The notes beneath the pieces were generated by a model. It was not told the DNA's origin, did not search any database, and was given only the letters and a program-made list of their open reading frames with translations. From JADMIH01 sp035274425 (GTDB lineage Bacteria > Chloroflexota > Chloroflexia > QHBQ01 > JADMIH01), in NCBI GenBank assembly GCA_035274425.1, contig DATEOC010000030.1, positions 1-64,000 on the forward strand: 64,000 nucleotides of DNA, read 5' to 3'. A program made the translations under genes and the position numbers. How positions within the stretch are numbered: the first letter of the stretch is position 1; every line of letters starts with the position of its first letter. Below are positions 45,506-54,899 of the stretch, piece by piece.

Positions 45506-47206
45506 TTATTTGAAGTGTCTTGTAATAGAAGAGGACGCGACGGTGGGTAAGAGGACAGCAAGATGGTTGCGGGCCCTGGAGCAAGCGACGTAAAGGACAG
45601 ACTCAATGGGAGCACGGCCTATTCCCGTTTGCCAACGGTCCAGGTCAACTAGGATGATGACTGATGCCTCAAGACCTTTGAACGCGTGGATAGTGGTGGA
45701 GTAGATTTGATTTGTGAGTGGAGGCCATGCGGTACCAAGAGTGATGTTACCAGGAAGGGGACTATCCCAGAGTTGAGTGTGCTGGCGGGAGGGTGTGAGG
45801 ACAACGATTTGGTCATGAGGAACGTTGCCTTGCCCAGTGATGTCCTTGAGAACTGAGGCAAGCGTTGGGTGGACCCCAGTAGCTGGATCAAAATGGACGA
45901 TTTGGACGGGGCGGCCCTGTGGACCTTGAGCGGTGAGCTTCTGAGAGCCAGTGTAGAATTTGAGCATTTGGCGGTGGATTAAGCGGGTATTGCGGCAGTT
46001 GCGGGTAAGAAGATAGGGCGGTCCCGTAATGGGGAATTTGCCCGTATCAGGGTAGATACGCTGCTGCTCGTCATAAAAGATATAGAGGATGCTCTCGTCT
46101 GGGTATCTGAGGAGGCTCTGAAGTGTGGCCCACCAATCGTCCTGGAAGTCCTGCCCTTCGTCAACGATTAGAGCATCGTACTGGACGTGAAGCTTTTCAG
46201 CGGCCTCCATGAGGGCCATCGGGAGGACTTCACTAAAGTAAGACTGATCGTTGGTTTGAACGAGAGGGATGCCTGCCTCTACAGCTAGCTGGACACAGAG
46301 ATCATGAAAGCCGACTATGGTGAGGGGGAGTTGATGGAAGTCAGGCTGGGTGGAGAGGCGCTCTTTGAGGAAGGAGGCAAGACCTTTGTTGAAGCACGTG
46401 AGGAGAACGCTGAGACCCTGACGGGCAAGGCGGATAGCCTTTTCGGCGGCGATGAGGGTCTTGCCTGAGCCGGCACAGCCCCAGATAAGAGCGCGGTTGT
46501 GCATTTGGAGGGCTTCGAGAACGTCGTACTGCTCCTGGGTGAGGCGGATCATTTCATTGTTTTCGTCAACGAACTGGCCCCAGATGGCAGGGTGAAACTC
46601 GAAGGATCTCCCGATTATGTTACGGAGGGCATTTATGAGGCCTCTGGGCGGTTGGGGATGGGCCTTGGGGTTGTAGCCGCGGTAGAAGCTCCAGACCTGA
46701 TCAAGCCAGAGGGCGGGATCGGCAAGATCTCCGTTGTCGAGGATGATGTCTGGGGAGAGATCGGCACGAAGCGGGACACCCGAGACTTTGAAGGCAGCGG
46801 GGAAAGCGACTGCGTGACCGATGGGGATGGCAGATTCGGCGGTGTTGAGGCTGACTGCCAGTTGCTTCTTGAGGTTGTATTTGGAACGCATGGCCTGACG
46901 GACCGGATCTTTGATTCCGTGAGTGTTCCCAGCCCCGTCCATGCTGAACCACTTACCTGACGTATCATCGAAGCTGATGCGTTGGCCGCCTTTAACCTCA
47001 ATTACGAGGACGCCGTGATCTGGGTGAGCAATAACGAAGTCTGCTTCACCGTCCTGAGGGCGACCATCGTTATCCAGGAACTGCCATTGGACACTGTGGA
47101 AGACGATATAGGGATCGGGCAGAAGGCGGAAAGCGTCGTAAACTTTCTTTTCAGCGATTTGTTTGGGGAGGTCCCATTGGACCTGGTTGGGGAACATCTG
47201 AGCCAT
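45506..47206 (-). CDS. NERD-nuclease/superfamily 1 helicase fusion protein
   Basis: A 566-residue protein (586 if the TTG at 47266 is used). The N-terminal NERD domain (about 20-130) has GEADFVIAHPDHGVLVIEVKGG, with D, E and K of a PD-(D/E)XK nuclease. The helicase part has I GCAGSGKT, II LIVDEGQDFQDDWW, a TTIHAFKGLEASV motif V and ACSRARNHL motif VI. NERD-helicases are known from defence islands and plasmid-borne loci. I chose ATG 47206 (MAQMFPNQVQ), but no good ribosome site supports either start. About 65 nt separate it from the membrane protein gene upstream. Confidence 0.87.
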   Translation of the reverse strand: MAQMFPNQVQWDLPKQIAEKKVYDAFRLLPDPYIVFHSVQWQFLDNDGRPQDGEADFVIAHPDHGVLVIEVKGGQRISFDDTSGKWFSMDGAGNTHGIKDPVRQAMRSKYNLKKQLAVSLNTAESAIPIGHAVAFPAAFKVSGVPLRADLSPDIILDNGDLADPALWLDQVWSFYRGYNPKAHPQPPRGLINALRNIIGRSFEFHPAIWGQFVDENNEMIRLTQEQYDVLEALQMHNRALIWGCAGSGKTLIAAEKAIRLARQGLSVLLTCFNKGLASFLKERLSTQPDFHQLPLTIVGFHDLCVQLAVEAGIPLVQTNDQSYFSEVLPMALMEAAEKLHVQYDALIVDEGQDFQDDWWATLQSLLRYPDESILYIFYDEQQRIYPDTGKFPITGPPYLLTRNCRNTRLIHRQMLKFYTGSQKLTAQGPQGRPVQIVHFDPATGVHPTLASVLKDITGQGNVPHDQIVVLTPSRQHTQLWDSPLPGNITLGTAWPPLTNQIYSTTIHAFKGLEASVIILVDLDRWQTGIGRAPIESVLYVACSRARNHLAVLLPTVASSSITRHFK

Positions 47207-47272
47207 ATGTAAGGAGTTTCTTTCCAGCCACTGTTGGCGGAATTCAAGGTAGATATGAATAAGCAACTTGGG

Positions 47273-48187
47273 TTATGAGATCGGTTTTTCCCCGAATCGG
47301 GTGTGAATAAGTGCCCAGAGGAGTGCGATGACCAGGATGATGGCTGCGCCAACAATGATGAACGGAGCTATATCTTTGTCTGTACCAAGGTATTGGAAAG
47401 GCCAGGAATCAATGAGACGAAGAGCGACAGAAAGAAATGCGATAGAAAAAACAACACAATTACCGGCGACGAAGAGAGTGGGGCCGTCGAATTCGTAGTT
47501 CGATGGTCTAAGCTTTGCTTCGTACAGGAGTGTGAGCGTAAAGAGCACCGCGCCCAAGAGGCTGTAAAACCAGAAGGCCCGTTGGTCCGGGGCGAAGAGA
47601 GCACCCGCAAGAACGAGTAGGGACAAGATAGCAAGCTTAAAGAAAGTACTGCCCCATGCCAGCCAGACCGTATTGCTTTGTACAGTCTGAGCGACTAACC
47701 TAGCCTCTTGGATGTAATTCTGTGTCATCTGGAATTGCAACTGCGCAACTGTATGATCATCCCAATGCTTAGTCCACTCTTCCTCCTTCAGCCGGGCAAT
47801 ACGCCAGAAGAAGAGCAAGGAATCAGCCTGGCGATCATGACTTCGGAAACGTGATGGAAGGTTGAGAGCACCGGCTCCTAGTGCAGCAATATAGAACATG
47901 GAGCCAACAGCGACAAAGATAATGTAGGACGCGAAAGCCATGAGTGAAGCGGATACCTGCAGCCCGAAGACATCGAGGTTAAGTTCAGTGGTGAGAACTC
48001 TGGTGTAGATTGTCGTAACAGCGGCAGTTAGGAACGCGATAGCGCTCAAAATTCTGCTTGCTTTATCGTCGGTGTGCTTGTTCGCATCGATGATCGTTTT
48101 AAAGGTGGTTTCTGCAAGTTTGAGACGATCATCTGCATCCGGTGCCTTAGCCACAATACTGCCCATATTTGAAATCAGGTTTGTCAT
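47273..48187 (-). CDS. Pycsar-effector-like (PycTM-type) multi-pass membrane protein
   Basis: A 304-residue protein with six predicted helices (about 44-65, 72-98, 168-190, 195-215, 230-250 and 270-292). The N-terminal part is LAETTFKTIIDANKHTDDKA, then a helix pair, then SLLFFWRIARLKEEEW. This resembles the Pycsar effector TM family pattern (helix with DxKAS, two helices, FF.xI..). The known family ends after two helices; here four extra helices follow. A strong AAAGGAGG site precedes ATG 48187. No cyclase gene is nearby; a deoxyribosyltransferase-like gene stands directly upstream instead. Membrane killing on nucleotide signal is an inference. Confidence 0.65.
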   Translation of the reverse strand: MTNLISNMGSIVAKAPDADDRLKLAETTFKTIIDANKHTDDKASRILSAIAFLTAAVTTIYTRVLTTELNLDVFGLQVSASLMAFASYIIFVAVGSMFYIAALGAGALNLPSRFRSHDRQADSLLFFWRIARLKEEEWTKHWDDHTVAQLQFQMTQNYIQEARLVAQTVQSNTVWLAWGSTFFKLAILSLLVLAGALFAPDQRAFWFYSLLGAVLFTLTLLYEAKLRPSNYEFDGPTLFVAGNCVVFSIAFLSVALRLIDSWPFQYLGTDKDIAPFIIVGAAIILVIALLWALIHTRFGEKPIS

Positions 48188-48223
48188 TGTATATTGGCCT
48201 CCTTTGCCAGAAAGCGCAGAGTT

Positions 48224-48640
48224 CTAGCTCGTCGGGTTTAGTCGCAAAGTGACTAGACGCAATAACTCCTCGATGGAGGGGACGATGGTGCGCCCATAGT
48301 CGCAAATGCCCCAGATCATGTTGTTGACGCCGCGAAAGTCATCTGTGATGCCGAAACAGGGTTTTCCCTGGGCGAAGAAGTAGCCAAGCTCGGCGCTTGT
48401 GCCGGAATCCTGGTCTTGGCCGGTGAGTAGGGCAACACACGCGTCACAACGACCAAGAGCCTCAACATCTGCCTGGAAGATTCTCTCACGCTCTGTTGGT
48501 GAGTTAGGGTCTAGTAGCCCGATATCCCGATGAGGCAGGAAGGTTTGGAAGCCGGAATCCTCCAGGGATGCGCAGATCCGTTCCAGGTACCAGCGCTCAT
48601 GAGTGTTAAAGAGTGGCCCTGCAATGTAGATATTAGTCAT
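48224..48640 (-). CDS. Nucleoside 2-deoxyribosyltransferase-like protein
   Basis: A 138-residue protein with the family start NIYIAGPLF, an acidic middle stretch, and the C-terminal signature SGTSAELGYFFAQGKP carrying the nucleophile-type Glu. Enzymes of this fold exchange or hydrolyse the base of deoxynucleosides and nucleotides. The fold is also used by nucleotide-signal enzymes in conflict systems. It is 36 nt upstream of the Pycsar-effector-like gene and very likely co-expressed. Either nucleotide salvage or a signal/sensor role fits; context favours the second. Confidence 0.82.
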   Translation of the reverse strand: MTNIYIAGPLFNTHERWYLERICASLEDSGFQTFLPHRDIGLLDPNSPTERERIFQADVEALGRCDACVALLTGQDQDSGTSAELGYFFAQGKPCFGITDDFRGVNNMIWGICDYGRTIVPSIEELLRLVTLRLNPTS

Positions 48641-48760
48641 GAATTCACCTTGTTGTGCTTGGTAGAGGCGGCAAGGACAACTTTGATTTAGGACATTCGT
48701 TTATCGCTCATAACTGCCCACGAGACCATCTCCGAGGATACGACGAGTTCGGGAACACTA

Positions 48761-48838
48761 AGAACTGCTAACAAAACCGTCTGACAGCTTTATTCGTCCT
48801 TCGTCCAATACTTCCATGCCGGTTTTGTTAGCAGTTCT
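48761..48838. repeat. 19-bp perfect inverted repeat overlapping the helicase stop codon
   Basis: AGAACTGCTAACAAAACCG (48761-48779) pairs exactly with 48820-48838, across a 40-nt spacer that holds the CGTCCTTCGTCC repeat. The right arm overlaps the stop codon of the helicase on the minus strand (48839-48837). It may be a transcription end hairpin for the helicase gene, or the trace of a small mobile unit. The rest of the 196-nt gap shows nothing else. Confidence 0.8.
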
Positions 48839-51485
48839 AAGCAGGTGTGGCGTGTACCGGAACTGCGGGGTGCAGTGCTTCGACCTGACCAGTCTCAAAA
48901 TTGTAAAGACCGATTTGGCTTTCGCCTGGGATCTCACTGATGTCGCTGATCGGCCAGATACTTACTTCGGTGGGGTCAGCCGTGGAGGCGAACCTGCCCC
49001 TGTAGTTGAGGCCAGACTTAGGGCTAAAGAAAATAGCATTGACGTAGAATTCTTCGTTGAAGCGCTTGGTGCTAAGGCCCTTACTGCCCGGCACGATGAC
49101 GCGCTCATGGGAGTCGTCGACAGCCTTGAGGGAGCCGTCGGATTCGAAGCGGATGTCGGCACCCTGACTCCGGGCGGAGTTGAGCATGGACTGGAGAACC
49201 TGGCGTGTGATGGGATTGACTTCGATCTGGGCTTCTCGCTCAAGGTCTAGGAGTTCGAGAGCTTTTTCTAGGGTACGGGGGAGGAGGCCGTCCTCCATAA
49301 GGCGTCCGGAGAGATGGAGGCTGCCGTAGGTCTGATCGTAGAGCGCGATGAAGCGGCTGCCTTCGGTGATGGCGTCGCGCTCGGTTCTGTGCTCGTCAGA
49401 AGCGACATTGACATCGCGGCGCTCAAACGGGATGAGGATGAGGAAAGCCTCGAAGAAGACTTCGGAGAGGAGGTCACACTGGAGGCCCGGCGTATTGAGA
49501 GCGGGATGAGTAATAATGACGCCAGTGGAGAAGTAGTTCCGCGTGAAGCGTGGTAGGGTGAAATAGATACCGCTGGCGATGTCATCAGTTGGATAGTTCC
49601 ATGTCTTTTCGTTGGGGCCACGACGCTCGCGGAAGCCTGAGACAGACTCCCGGATCTGGAGGACCGCTTCCGCAAGTATGAGGTCTGAGAACTGCCGGCT
49701 CTGGAAGACGTTGCCTTCAGAAAGGTTGGGGAAGACCTGGGTAGGGAGGGTGACAGGCTGGGTGGAGTAGTGCTTTTCGTGCCTGACGAGGACAGTTTTG
49801 GACGGGATTAGGATCTTATAGACACGGTATGCCTTGGTGGTGTAGAGGTAGACGGCACCCGGATAGGCTTCGCGCAGGAGTTGGCCAAATGAGAGATTGC
49901 CAAGGTTGCCTTGCTCTGGGCCTTGTTTGAGCTGGACCTTGAATTGGCTTTCGACGTCACGAAGCGGGTAGATGTACTGGGGGGCTTCGCCGCCTTCGAG
50001 CTTCATGCTTTGGAGGTCAACAGGGACTTCGCCGCGGCGCTCGCGGCTGCAGAGTGCAATGAAGCCGTCGGGCCAATTGACGGAATTGGCGAACTCGGTC
50101 GTTTCGTCCAAATGGAGCGCTGTTGAAAGTTGGTCTTGTTCGCCTCCTGGGCGCGCAAGGCAGAGCGCGTGGATATACTGAATGCGTGTGTTCTCGAGGT
50201 AGAGAGCGCTCTCGGCAGGTGGGCGGTTGAGGAGGTTTTCGGGGTCGCGGAAGACGTCTTCATCAAATACGGTACCTGAGTTGATGATGAATATCTTGCC
50301 TGGGGTATTACGTCCTATCCGTCCGATGCGCTGCTGGAGACTGGTCGAGTGGCGCGGCACCCCAACCAGGACACCGACGTTGAGACCCTGGATGTCGATG
50401 CCAAGTTCAAGCGCGCTAGTGCTGACGACTCCTTTGAGGGTACCACTCGAGAGGCGATTTTGGATGATGTCGCGGTCCTGAGCCTCATATCCGGCCCTGT
50501 ACGGGAGGACTGCAAGTTTCTCGAGATGGTCGAGATGAAGCTTCTCTTCGGCGTCGTCATCTTCTTGATCCTCGGAGCGGGAAACGATAGAGGAAATTTG
50601 CTCGGTCTGCTTGCGGCTGTCGACGAAAGCGATGAACCTGGAGGAGGGCTGAGATGCAAGATTGGTTAGATAAGCTGAGACCTCCGTGAGGAGGTCAGCG
50701 ACTTTGGGAGGCGTGACGAGGTTGATCTCAATGGTATGCCTGGGAGAGGTGTCAAGTTCGGGGCCGACGTGGGAGAATTCAGTGCCAATGAGGTTTTGGA
50801 CGTGGTTGATCGGATCTGCTACTGTGGCCGAGGCGCAGATGTACTGGGTGGAGCCTCCAAGAAGGTTGATGGCGTGCTGGAGGCGGCGATAGAGGAAGGC
50901 AGCGTTAGAACCGAAGACGCCTGTGTAGGTGTGGACTTCGTCAACGATGATGAGGGCGGTATTCTTGAGGAAGTTTTGGACCGCTTTCTGGCTGATATTG
51001 GAGAGGAGCCAAGCATGGATTGTGTCGGGGGTGAAGATCAGGACGCTTGCCTTACGAACTAGCTCAAGACGCTGAGCCGTGGGTACTTGGCCGTCGATGC
51101 GCCCAACCTGAGCGTTTACGTTGGCATTACTTAGGGCGATCTTCCAGCGCTCTTCTTGCTCCTTACCTAAAGCCTTCTGAGGGTAGATTGCAATGATTTT
51201 CGTTGAAGGTTTCCTGACGAAGTGCTCGATGGCTGCAAGATAGAAGGGGAGACTTTTGCCTGAAGATGTTCTGGTGGTGATGCAGATATTCTTGCCTTGG
51301 AGGTTGAGGCGGAGGGCCTCTTTTTGGTGGCGGTAGACGCCGTCGGGGAAGGAGGTGGCAAGGAGTCGCTTCGAGTAAGGTGAGAGGGGCAGATCACTTG
51401 TGCTGAAGAGTTCTCCTGGCCGCGGATCAATGGTGAGGGTATCAACGACAGTCCAGTCAGCAATAGGCTCGGTGGCTCTATCCAT
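48837..51485 (-). CDS. DEVH-box helicase of the Ski2/MrfA (YprA) type
   Basis: An 882-residue superfamily 2 helicase. Motifs: Q-like YRHQKEAL, I TRTSSGKS, II IIVDEVHTYTG, III CASATV, IV FVDSRKQTE, V VVSTSALELGID and VI QQRIGRIGR. This is the order and wording of the YprA/MrfA group. The C-terminal 450 residues lack the four-Cys zinc site usual in MrfA, so the accessory part is divergent. GGAGG lies 6 nt before ATG 51485. It is the first gene of the six-gene - strand island. DNA repair (as MrfA) or defence are both possible. Confidence 0.87.
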   Translation of the reverse strand: MDRATEPIADWTVVDTLTIDPRPGELFSTSDLPLSPYSKRLLATSFPDGVYRHQKEALRLNLQGKNICITTRTSSGKSLPFYLAAIEHFVRKPSTKIIAIYPQKALGKEQEERWKIALSNANVNAQVGRIDGQVPTAQRLELVRKASVLIFTPDTIHAWLLSNISQKAVQNFLKNTALIIVDEVHTYTGVFGSNAAFLYRRLQHAINLLGGSTQYICASATVADPINHVQNLIGTEFSHVGPELDTSPRHTIEINLVTPPKVADLLTEVSAYLTNLASQPSSRFIAFVDSRKQTEQISSIVSRSEDQEDDDAEEKLHLDHLEKLAVLPYRAGYEAQDRDIIQNRLSSGTLKGVVSTSALELGIDIQGLNVGVLVGVPRHSTSLQQRIGRIGRNTPGKIFIINSGTVFDEDVFRDPENLLNRPPAESALYLENTRIQYIHALCLARPGGEQDQLSTALHLDETTEFANSVNWPDGFIALCSRERRGEVPVDLQSMKLEGGEAPQYIYPLRDVESQFKVQLKQGPEQGNLGNLSFGQLLREAYPGAVYLYTTKAYRVYKILIPSKTVLVRHEKHYSTQPVTLPTQVFPNLSEGNVFQSRQFSDLILAEAVLQIRESVSGFRERRGPNEKTWNYPTDDIASGIYFTLPRFTRNYFSTGVIITHPALNTPGLQCDLLSEVFFEAFLILIPFERRDVNVASDEHRTERDAITEGSRFIALYDQTYGSLHLSGRLMEDGLLPRTLEKALELLDLEREAQIEVNPITRQVLQSMLNSARSQGADIRFESDGSLKAVDDSHERVIVPGSKGLSTKRFNEEFYVNAIFFSPKSGLNYRGRFASTADPTEVSIWPISDISEIPGESQIGLYNFETGQVEALHPAVPVHATPA

Positions 51486-51826
51486 GGATGTCCTCCAAGT
51501 TGTAGAACGGAGTCGTAATACATGCGCAAAGAAAAGCGCAAGTAAGGCAAGAACTTACAACCCTTAGAAGTGAGGTAGGATACCACTACAATTGAGTTGT
51601 GTAGGAGTGTACCAAAAGTGGAGAGAATTTGCAAGGATTCCAACTGAATAGGAGTGGCTAAAGTACAGCGCCAGCGCTCCGGCCCCGGCCAGGGCCCACA
51701 ACGGTAGCGGTACTCGGTACCCTACGTGACCATCGGGTGTATGGGGAGGGAGAACCTCCACCTAAAATAGCGGAAGCGCTACCACCTGAAATGGCCCAGT
51801 GGTGGGCTGTATATTAGTGACCTGCA
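51486..51826. other. Intergenic region between island helicase and GAP1 gene of module B
   Basis: 341 bases with no gene that I can support. A small hairpin, TAGCG-GAAG-CGCTA, is visible near 51770. Base composition changes across this gap from moderately AT-rich (island side) to GC-rich (module B side), so it marks the edge of the island. No terminator or att site is recognised. Confidence 0.5.
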
Positions 51827-54800
51827 TTACTTTTCTCCCGGTGGGGGCAAGCCCTCGTCGCTCGGCGCGTCTTCCACGAAGCTGCCTACCCTTGACGGCT
51901 TTCGCAGCCTCTTTAGAGAGAGGAGCCACTCCCAGAACGCGCCCACCGGGTTTCGAGGGCGCAGCATTAGACGGATACCGGTCGCCAACGCTCGCATATG
52001 TTTACGGTCAGCCTCGGGTACCAGGGTGCGTATATCCATTAGTGTGTCGGCCACAGTGGAGAGAAACACGCGCAGTAAGCTGCTCATAGCTCTGTCATAG
52101 CTTCGAAGTACGCCAGGAGTGAGATCTAAGCCCAGGATAGCTTCTCGAAGGGCGAAGTTAGCGCGCAGAGCCTCACTTGCGTTCCAGGGTGACGCAATAC
52201 TCAAGTTCACTACTCTATGTAAGCGCATGATGTTGTCGACTGTGTTGAAGTAGCCGTGATTGTCCAACACGACCACTACCTCTCTCTCGATGCCTTCGAG
52301 ACGAGACCGCACCATAGTTGCACCACAAGTCGCCGCCTGATCAACGCTCAGGCCCGATCCAAGTATTCGCTCCAGCATGACACGAAAAAGGTCCAGCCAT
52401 TCCGCCGCCACTTCCGGCGGGAGCGTCACGGCCCTGCGCTCTAACCACTCGGCGAGCGGTGGCAGCAGGTCGGCTGCACCCACGCCTTTCACCGACCCGT
52501 ACCCGGCATCGGGCGACCCGGCGGCCATGAAGGAAAGTTGCGCAAGGGTCAGGACATGTTGGGGGTCATGCACCGCGAGCATCTCCATAGTCTCAACCCT
52601 CACGGTACCGGCTTCTAACCCGCACGCTCGTCGGAACGGACCGATCTTGCGGCGTATTTCTTCGTCCGCACTTCCTGCCAGGTCCTCCAGCCACTGGAGC
52701 ACAATGTTGAGGTCCTCTACGGCGTAGCCAGGTGCGCCTGCACCACCGGAGAATTGCCTCAATGTCTCCGTCCACGACTCCTGTAGCCTTGTAGTCTTCG
52801 TGGTTGTGCCCTCCGAAGGAGGAGACGTGAAGCCTGGGAGCCTCTTGATGAGGGTGCCCTGCGCAGGCGAGGGGGAGGTGCCCATCGGCTTTGATGAATC
52901 GCCCTCGATATGCCTCAAATCATCTCTCACGTAGCCTGCGATGGCGGGCGGTTGAGGCCGCAACGGATGGAGGTACGTCCTCCTAAAGATCTGCGCTATA
53001 AACTCGAAAAGGAGCGCATCGTTGCCCACCAGAGCCTGGCGGATAGTTGTGTAGGCCTTAGCACTCCCGGTCGGCCCGGCTTCGTGCCCTATTTGCCACA
53101 ACCTCCTCAGGAGCAAGCGAACGGCGGCGCGAGAGGCGCAGAGCTTCACGCCATCGGTGACAGCGTCCTCAGCCTCGCCCCCTTGAGCTGTGTCTGCCCT
53201 CTCGTTTTGGAGTGCGGCAGCACTGCACACAAGGTTGGTCATCAGGGCACCGCACGCACCCCGCTCGCTACAAAAGGTGCTGAGGAAGTCGAGCGCGGCC
53301 AACCCTTCCTCTCTGTCTGCCCTGCGCAGGTGGTGACGAACACCGGCCCAAAGGACCGACCAAAGCTCCTCCAAGCGCGCTATTCCGTCGCTATGCTGCC
53401 CGTGTGGCGCGGGCACTGACCCGTTACGCGCCTCCCCGGATGCATACATCGATGCTACATCCTCGAAGTACATCTCCAGGAGTTCGGCGTCCTTCTTCCC
53501 TGGATCAAAATTCTCAACCACTACCTGAAGCAAGTCTGCCTCTTGATCCACCGGTAATTGCCTCGGCATGGACGACCATAGGAGTTCGCGCGCCCGGTCG
53601 GGGTCGCGTCCCCCGCTTTCCCACATCGACCAGCCGATAACAGCAGCATCAGATGCAACCAGCACATCCACGATCCTGTCCGGTTCCTCGAAGCTTAGTT
53701 GTGCTCTGCACGTCGCGAGATACTCAACTAGGAAGTACGTGCTTCTCTTCTTCCTAAGCTCTCCGAGCGCTCCGAAATATTGCTGCGCTGGGGAGTTGGC
53801 CTTCGTCATTATCGAGTGCCCGCCACGTCGAGTAAGTTGACTCATCTCAAGCCCAGCCTGGCCATCTCCCCTGGCTTTGCAAAACGCGAGGCGGATGTTG
53901 TGTTTCACAAGCGCGGTATCGAGCCAGGTGGCTGACGTCAGATCCACCCGAACTCCGTATGGAAGGAGCGCGGTCACGGCGTCGAGGAAATCGAGGCGGG
54001 CGTCGAACTCCATGTTCTCCCCCTCTAGAATGGCCACTGGGCCATCGAGCAGCTTGCTCGCTACCGACGCAACTATCTCGAACCCAACCGCATCTACCTT
54101 GCGTGCCCACTCACGGATGCGTGCGAGGTGAACTGGATCGGTGTGGGACGCAGCAGTCGATCGGGCGGTGCTTCTTGTCCGGCCGTTGCGCCCGGCGGGT
54201 GCCGGCGGACTCGCTTCAGTTGAGATTTGCACTACCCTGGCGTTGGGGTGCGCGCCACTCTGTACAGGCAGCCAGACGGTGCTTGTGGTGTTGGCGGGGA
54301 ATGGGGCTTGCCCCTGGGGGGTACCCCGTGCGGCCGCGAGTTCAGCATCCCGCCGTTGACCGTTGCTTGGCAACCCTGCGGCGCTTTCAGCGACCCTTGT
54401 ACCTTCATCCACTCCAAGGTCTACAGGTACGGGACCCGCTTGCTTTATAAGCTCCCCATAGGGCAGGAGCGCGCGGTAGAGACTGCTGTAGTCACCGAGC
54501 GCGACGCTCCACTCATCGTACGGTACCACCATGCAGGTCATCGCTACTACGTCCCGTGAGTCGCGGTCCCTCGTGCTTGTCATCTCCTGGCGCACTACTG
54601 CGACGTACAATTCGCCTCCCAGGAAGTAGGTGCCAAATGAGGCCCTGGGAGACCCCACGCCAATGGTCCTCGCTCGACTTTGTACAGTTCCCGTACGCAG
54701 GTGCCCGAACACCTCTTCGAAGTTCCGTTCGCCCCACGATCGCTGCCCCATACGCGTTATGTGGTAATCACCCTCGTGCCCCGGTGGCTTAGACCTCAGC

Positions 54801-54841
54801 GCGAATTCTCCGATGCTCGGAGTTGTGGTTGATCTTGTCAT
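51827..54841 (-). CDS. GTPase-associated protein 1-like (GAP1), module B
   Basis: A 1004-residue cytosolic protein, paralogue of the protein at 30465-33530. The shared blocks are an N-terminal region 'DYHITRMGQRSW' with TCMVVPYDEW, and the middle block RLDFLDAVTALLPYGVRVD followed by HNIRLAFCK. Between the two blocks it has a Ser/Thr/Pro-rich insert (about 165-220) not seen in module A. The C-terminal half is helical. GAP1 proteins are constant partners of the GTPase coded upstream. It is the last gene of the module B run. Confidence 0.82.
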   Translation of the reverse strand: MTRSTTTPSIGEFALRSKPPGHEGDYHITRMGQRSWGERNFEEVFGHLRTGTVQSRARTIGVGSPRASFGTYFLGGELYVAVVRQEMTSTRDRDSRDVVAMTCMVVPYDEWSVALGDYSSLYRALLPYGELIKQAGPVPVDLGVDEGTRVAESAAGLPSNGQRRDAELAAARGTPQGQAPFPANTTSTVWLPVQSGAHPNARVVQISTEASPPAPAGRNGRTRSTARSTAASHTDPVHLARIREWARKVDAVGFEIVASVASKLLDGPVAILEGENMEFDARLDFLDAVTALLPYGVRVDLTSATWLDTALVKHNIRLAFCKARGDGQAGLEMSQLTRRGGHSIMTKANSPAQQYFGALGELRKKRSTYFLVEYLATCRAQLSFEEPDRIVDVLVASDAAVIGWSMWESGGRDPDRARELLWSSMPRQLPVDQEADLLQVVVENFDPGKKDAELLEMYFEDVASMYASGEARNGSVPAPHGQHSDGIARLEELWSVLWAGVRHHLRRADREEGLAALDFLSTFCSERGACGALMTNLVCSAAALQNERADTAQGGEAEDAVTDGVKLCASRAAVRLLLRRLWQIGHEAGPTGSAKAYTTIRQALVGNDALLFEFIAQIFRRTYLHPLRPQPPAIAGYVRDDLRHIEGDSSKPMGTSPSPAQGTLIKRLPGFTSPPSEGTTTKTTRLQESWTETLRQFSGGAGAPGYAVEDLNIVLQWLEDLAGSADEEIRRKIGPFRRACGLEAGTVRVETMEMLAVHDPQHVLTLAQLSFMAAGSPDAGYGSVKGVGAADLLPPLAEWLERRAVTLPPEVAAEWLDLFRVMLERILGSGLSVDQAATCGATMVRSRLEGIEREVVVVLDNHGYFNTVDNIMRLHRVVNLSIASPWNASEALRANFALREAILGLDLTPGVLRSYDRAMSSLLRVFLSTVADTLMDIRTLVPEADRKHMRALATGIRLMLRPRNPVGAFWEWLLSLKRLRKPSRVGSFVEDAPSDEGLPPPGEK

Positions 54842-54899
54842 CTCATCCCTCTCTAAGTACTTAGTTGCTCATCGGTCGGTGAACCCATTCGTGCTGACC

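Noticed and set aside
48837..51485. Restriction or DISARM helicase (DrmA)
   Set aside because: No methyltransferase, PLD nuclease or DUF1998 gene stands next to it, and its motifs fit the YprA/MrfA group better.
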